Assembly: GCA_946482585.1 (NCBI GenBank)
Contig: CAMLSI010000263.1
Location: 1-7,368, forward strand
Length of the DNA: 7,368 nt
DNA from: an uncultured Lysobacteraceae bacterium
Lineage (GTDB): Bacteria; Pseudomonadota; Gammaproteobacteria; Xanthomonadales; Rhodanobacteraceae
Direction: 5' to 3'
Shown here: positions 5,288 to 7,368 of the stretch, piece after piece
Layout: each line of letters starts with the position of its first letter
Position numbering within the stretch: position 1 is the stretch's first letter
Position numbers and translations under genes: made by a program
The notes under the pieces: model-generated
Seen by the model: the letters and a program-made list of their open reading frames with translations, nothing else
Database searches by the model: none
Told to the model about the DNA's origin: nothing

Positions 5288-7111
5288 TCAGTTCCAGCCG
5301 CAGCGCTTGCCCTTGTTCTGCTGCTTGAGCCAGGCGTGCAGCGGGGCGAAGTAGTCGAGGATGGCCGAGGCGTCCATCTCGCCCTTGCCGGTCAGTTCTT
5401 TCAGCGTGGCCTGCCAGGGCTGGCTCGAGCCCTTTTCCAGCATCGCCCAGAATTTCGCGCCCGCAGCCTTGTTGCCGTAGATCGAGCACTCGTGCAGCGG
5501 ACCCTTGTAGCCGGCCGCCTTGCACAGCTCGCGCTGGAACTGGAACTGCAGAATGTGCGCGAGGAAGTAGCGCATGTACGGCGTGTTGCCCGGCACGTGG
5601 TACTTCGCGCCCGGATCGAAGTCCGCTTCGGTGCGCGCGACGATCGGCGCGACACCCTGATACTTGCGCTTGAGCGCCCACCATGCCGTGTTGTAGTCCT
5701 CCGGCTTGATCGAGCCGTCGAACACGCCCCAGCGCCATTCGTCGATGAGCTTGCCGAACGGCAGGAACGAGACTTTCTCGAGCGCCTGCTTCATCTGCGC
5801 GTTGAGCACCGCTTCCTTGCTCGGCTTGCTCGCGCCGGCCAGGCCGATCTCGGCGAGATAGCCCGGCGTCAGGTTCAGCTGGATCGTGTCGCCGATCGCC
5901 TCGTGGAAGCCGTCGTGCGCGCCGGTCTGGAACAGCGGCGGCAACTTGTTGTAGGCGAGGTAGTAATAGATGTGCCCGAGCTCGTGATAGATCGTGCGGA
6001 AATCTTCCTCGTTGATGTTGATGCACATCTTGATGCGCACGTCGCCTTCGAGGTCGAGGTCCCAGGCGCTCGCGTGACAGACCACGTCGCGATCCGCCGG
6101 GCGCTTGAGCTGGGATTTCTCGTAGAACGATTTCGGCAGCGCCGGGAAACCGATCGAGGAATAGAAATCCTCGGCGCGCTTGACCATGCCTTCGGGTGTG
6201 TAGCTCTTCTCCTTGAGCGCGGCGTCGACGTCGAGGTTGGACACGCCCGGATACGGCTGCAGCAGCGGATACAGCGCCGCCCAGTCCTGCGCCCACATGT
6301 TGCCGGTGATGTGCGCCGGGATCGTGCCGTCTTTCGCGAGCTTGCCCGGGTACTGCTGTTCGAGCTTGTGCCGCGCGTAGCACTGCAGGTCGTTGTACAG
6401 CGGTTCGACCTGGCGCCAGAGGCGATCGGTTTCCTTGCGGAAGTCGGCTGCGCTCATGTCGTAGCTCGCGCGCCACATGTCGCCGGCGTTCGCGTAGTCC
6501 ATCTCGCGCGCACCCTCGTTGACGAGTTCGGCGAAGCGCGTGTAGTCCTTGCGCATGCCGCGCGCGACGTTGTGCCAGGCGGTCCAGGCGTCGAGGTCGG
6601 CGTCCCAGTCGCGGTTCTCGGCGAGCACCTTGCTGAGCTGGTCGAGATTGCGGCAGGTCTCCGGCTTCGCCTCGTCGGTGCACGACTTGCCAGAACCGTA
6701 GGCCGCGTTCAGGCGCGACGCGATCTGGGTCAGTTCGGCGAGCTTGGCCGGATCTTTCGGCGCCGGCATCGCGGTCTGCAGCTTGAGCAGGTCGATGCCG
6801 CGCTGCGTCGCCGGATTGATGCCCGCGACGCCGCGGAATTGTTTGGATTTCTCCACATTGGCGGAAAGTCGCCCGAGCGCGCGCTCGTTCGCCTTGGCGA
6901 CGAGCACCTCGGTGTCGCCGTTGATGTAGGTCTCGGCGACCCACTGCGCGGCCGTGACCTCGACGTAGTTGTCGCGGATTTCCTGGTTGATGCCGGCGAC
7001 GAAGCGATCGGCCGCGGCCGCATCGACGGACTGGGCGTAGGTCGCGGGCGACAGGCCGGCGCCAAGGCCGAGAATCAGGGACGATGCAAGTGCGGAACGA
7101 ACTGGTTTCAC
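5288..7111 (-). CDS. Exported M2 family peptidyl-dipeptidase (ACE homologue)
   Basis: Zinc metallopeptidase of the angiotensin-converting-enzyme family, expected to release C-terminal dipeptides from peptides in the periplasm. The 607-aa product begins with a Sec signal peptide, cleavage likely after TYA at residue 26. Zinc site: H376-E377-L378-G379-H380 with third ligand E404, exactly 27 residues after the catalytic Glu as in human testis ACE. Substrate-pocket equivalents are visible: H346 in CHASAW, Q275, K503, H505, Y512 and Y515. Cysteine pairs matching the three conserved ACE disulfides are C144/C153, C345/C363 and C530/C542. Two additional cysteines are C244 and C604. The Cl2 chloride ligands Y217 and R514 are kept, but the Cl1 arginines appear as H180 and K481. 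The start is GTG, supported by GGGGAG 6 bases upstream and by the signal peptide. A Xanthomonas ACE homologue has been characterised; the natural bacterial substrate is unknown. It diverges from a small membrane-protein gene. Confidence 0.96.
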   Translation of the reverse strand: MKPVRSALASSLILGLGAGLSPATYAQSVDAAAADRFVAGINQEIRDNYVEVTAAQWVAETYINGDTEVLVAKANERALGRLSANVEKSKQFRGVAGINPATQRGIDLLKLQTAMPAPKDPAKLAELTQIASRLNAAYGSGKSCTDEAKPETCRNLDQLSKVLAENRDWDADLDAWTAWHNVARGMRKDYTRFAELVNEGAREMDYANAGDMWRASYDMSAADFRKETDRLWRQVEPLYNDLQCYARHKLEQQYPGKLAKDGTIPAHITGNMWAQDWAALYPLLQPYPGVSNLDVDAALKEKSYTPEGMVKRAEDFYSSIGFPALPKSFYEKSQLKRPADRDVVCHASAWDLDLEGDVRIKMCININEEDFRTIYHELGHIYYYLAYNKLPPLFQTGAHDGFHEAIGDTIQLNLTPGYLAEIGLAGASKPSKEAVLNAQMKQALEKVSFLPFGKLIDEWRWGVFDGSIKPEDYNTAWWALKRKYQGVAPIVARTEADFDPGAKYHVPGNTPYMRYFLAHILQFQFQRELCKAAGYKGPLHECSIYGNKAAGAKFWAMLEKGSSQPWQATLKELTGKGEMDASAILDYFAPLHAWLKQQNKGKRCGWN

Positions 7112-7117
7112 GGATAT

Positions 7118-7123
7118 CTCCCC
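7118..7123 (-). promoter_or_regulatory. Ribosome binding site deciding the GTG start of the M2 peptidase
   Basis: GGGGAG on the minus strand, 6 bases upstream of the GTG at 7111-7109. This strong Shine-Dalgarno supports a GTG start exactly where the signal peptide begins. Confidence 0.75.
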
Positions 7124-7156
7124 GATCGCGGCACAGCCGCCTCAAAGTGGTGGCGC

Positions 7157-7185
7157 AGGCTATTCCCGGTCGCGAGCGAAAGCAA
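7157..7185 (-). promoter_or_regulatory. Putative sigma-70 promoter for the M2 peptidase gene
   Basis: On the minus strand TTGCTT (7185-7180) and TAGCCT (7162-7157) are separated by 17 bp, which would give a leader of about 40 bases before the GTG. Both boxes are only partial matches to the consensus, so this is a candidate from inspection alone. Confidence 0.4.
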
Positions 7186-7194
7186 CCGAGCAGC

Positions 7195-7223
7195 TTGAAA
7201 CGGCCGCCGGAGGACAATATCTG
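7195..7223 (+). promoter_or_regulatory. Putative sigma-70 promoter for the small membrane-protein gene
   Basis: TTGAAA (7195-7200) and TATCTG (7218-7223) are separated by 17 bp, with the ATG at 7261. Its -35 box lies 9 bp from the -35 box of the oppositely directed peptidase promoter, a back-to-back arrangement. Confidence 0.4.
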
Positions 7224-7260
7224 CGACTTCACCGCATGACTTACGCAGGACGACGCTTCG

Positions 7261-7368
7261 ATGAGCAACGGCCAAGGTTCCGCCGGCAACGTGATCGCCG
7301 CGATCTGTAGCTTCTTCATCCCGGGACTCGGGCAGCTCGTGCAAGGGCGCCTGCTCATGGCCATCGTG
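7261..7368 (+). CDS. Small membrane protein, C-terminus cut by window edge
   Basis: Open from the ATG at 7261 to the right edge, giving 36 codons: a short polar start (MSNGQGSAGN) and then a hydrophobic stretch with SFFIPGLGQL at about 18-27 and a QGR turn. The pattern of a hydrophobic helix with PGLGQL and then a short turn is typical of small two- to three-helix membrane proteins in which the motif packs between helices (TM2-like or DUF-type). AGGA at 7247-7250, 10 bases upstream, supports the start. Because only the N-terminus is visible, length and family cannot be fixed. It diverges from the M2 peptidase gene across a 149-bp region that carries candidate promoters for both. Confidence 0.75.
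   Translation, partial: MSNGQGSAGNVIAAICSFFIPGLGQLVQGRLLMAIV

Noticed and set aside
5336..7198. 620-codon plus-strand open frame antisense to the M2 peptidase
   Set aside because: Composition is dominated by Arg, Val, Leu and Ala without domains; the minus-strand frame encodes an intact zinc peptidase with signal peptide, ribosome site and terminator.
5031..7364. 777-codon minus-strand open frame overlapping the M2 peptidase gene
   Set aside because: Longer than the true gene but in another frame, rich in Arg/Gly/Ala low-complexity sequence with no family motif; a product of GC-rich codon bias opposite or beside a real gene.
1..7368. CRISPR arrays, tRNA or rRNA genes, insertion sequences, prophage or defence-system genes
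   Set aside because: No regularly spaced repeats, cloverleaf-type segments, transposase or integrase motifs were seen; all substantial coding is explained by ordinary chromosomal families apart from one small unknown protein.

Overview
The window is a high-GC chromosomal segment whose proteins look most like those of Lysobacterales (Xanthomonadales), Gammaproteobacteria. The best evidence is the ParC sequence, which resembles the Xanthomonas/Lysobacter type throughout. A UPF0149/YecA protein with a SEC-C tail, an exported ACE-like M2 peptidase and GTAG-type palindromic repeats fit the same group. The genus cannot be fixed from this window. There are no phage, plasmid, transposase, CRISPR, tRNA or rRNA signals, and gene style is uniform, so this reads as ordinary core/accessory chromosome.

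Layout, left to right: (1) parC, topoisomerase IV subunit A, minus strand, with its last residues cut off by the left edge. (2) crcB, a Fluc-type fluoride channel, minus strand, upstream of parC. (3) A 206-bp divergent intergenic region with a GTAG/REP-like hairpin and a perfect 12-bp inverted repeat. (4) yecA-like gene, plus strand. (5) A Bcr/CflA-type MFS exporter, plus strand, ending inside a 12-bp inverted repeat that separates it from the next, convergent gene. (6) A 77-codon unrecognised gene, minus strand. (7) A strong intrinsic terminator on the minus strand. (8) A 607-aa exported M2 dipeptidyl carboxypeptidase (ACE homologue), minus strand, GTG start with a good Shine-Dalgarno. (9) A divergent promoter region. 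(10) The first 36 codons of a small membrane protein, plus strand, cut by the right edge. Genes 1 and 10 have no stop or end inside the window.

The genes do not form an obvious joint pathway: DNA decatenation, fluoride export, a SecA-like metal-binding accessory protein, drug efflux and periplasmic peptide trimming sit side by side in short transcription units. No intergenic stretch exceeds about 206 bp. I did not find a convincing new multi-gene system. The points most worth a second look are the chloride-site and extra-cysteine pattern of the ACE homologue, the symmetric DNA between crcB and yecA, and the unrecognised 77-aa protein.
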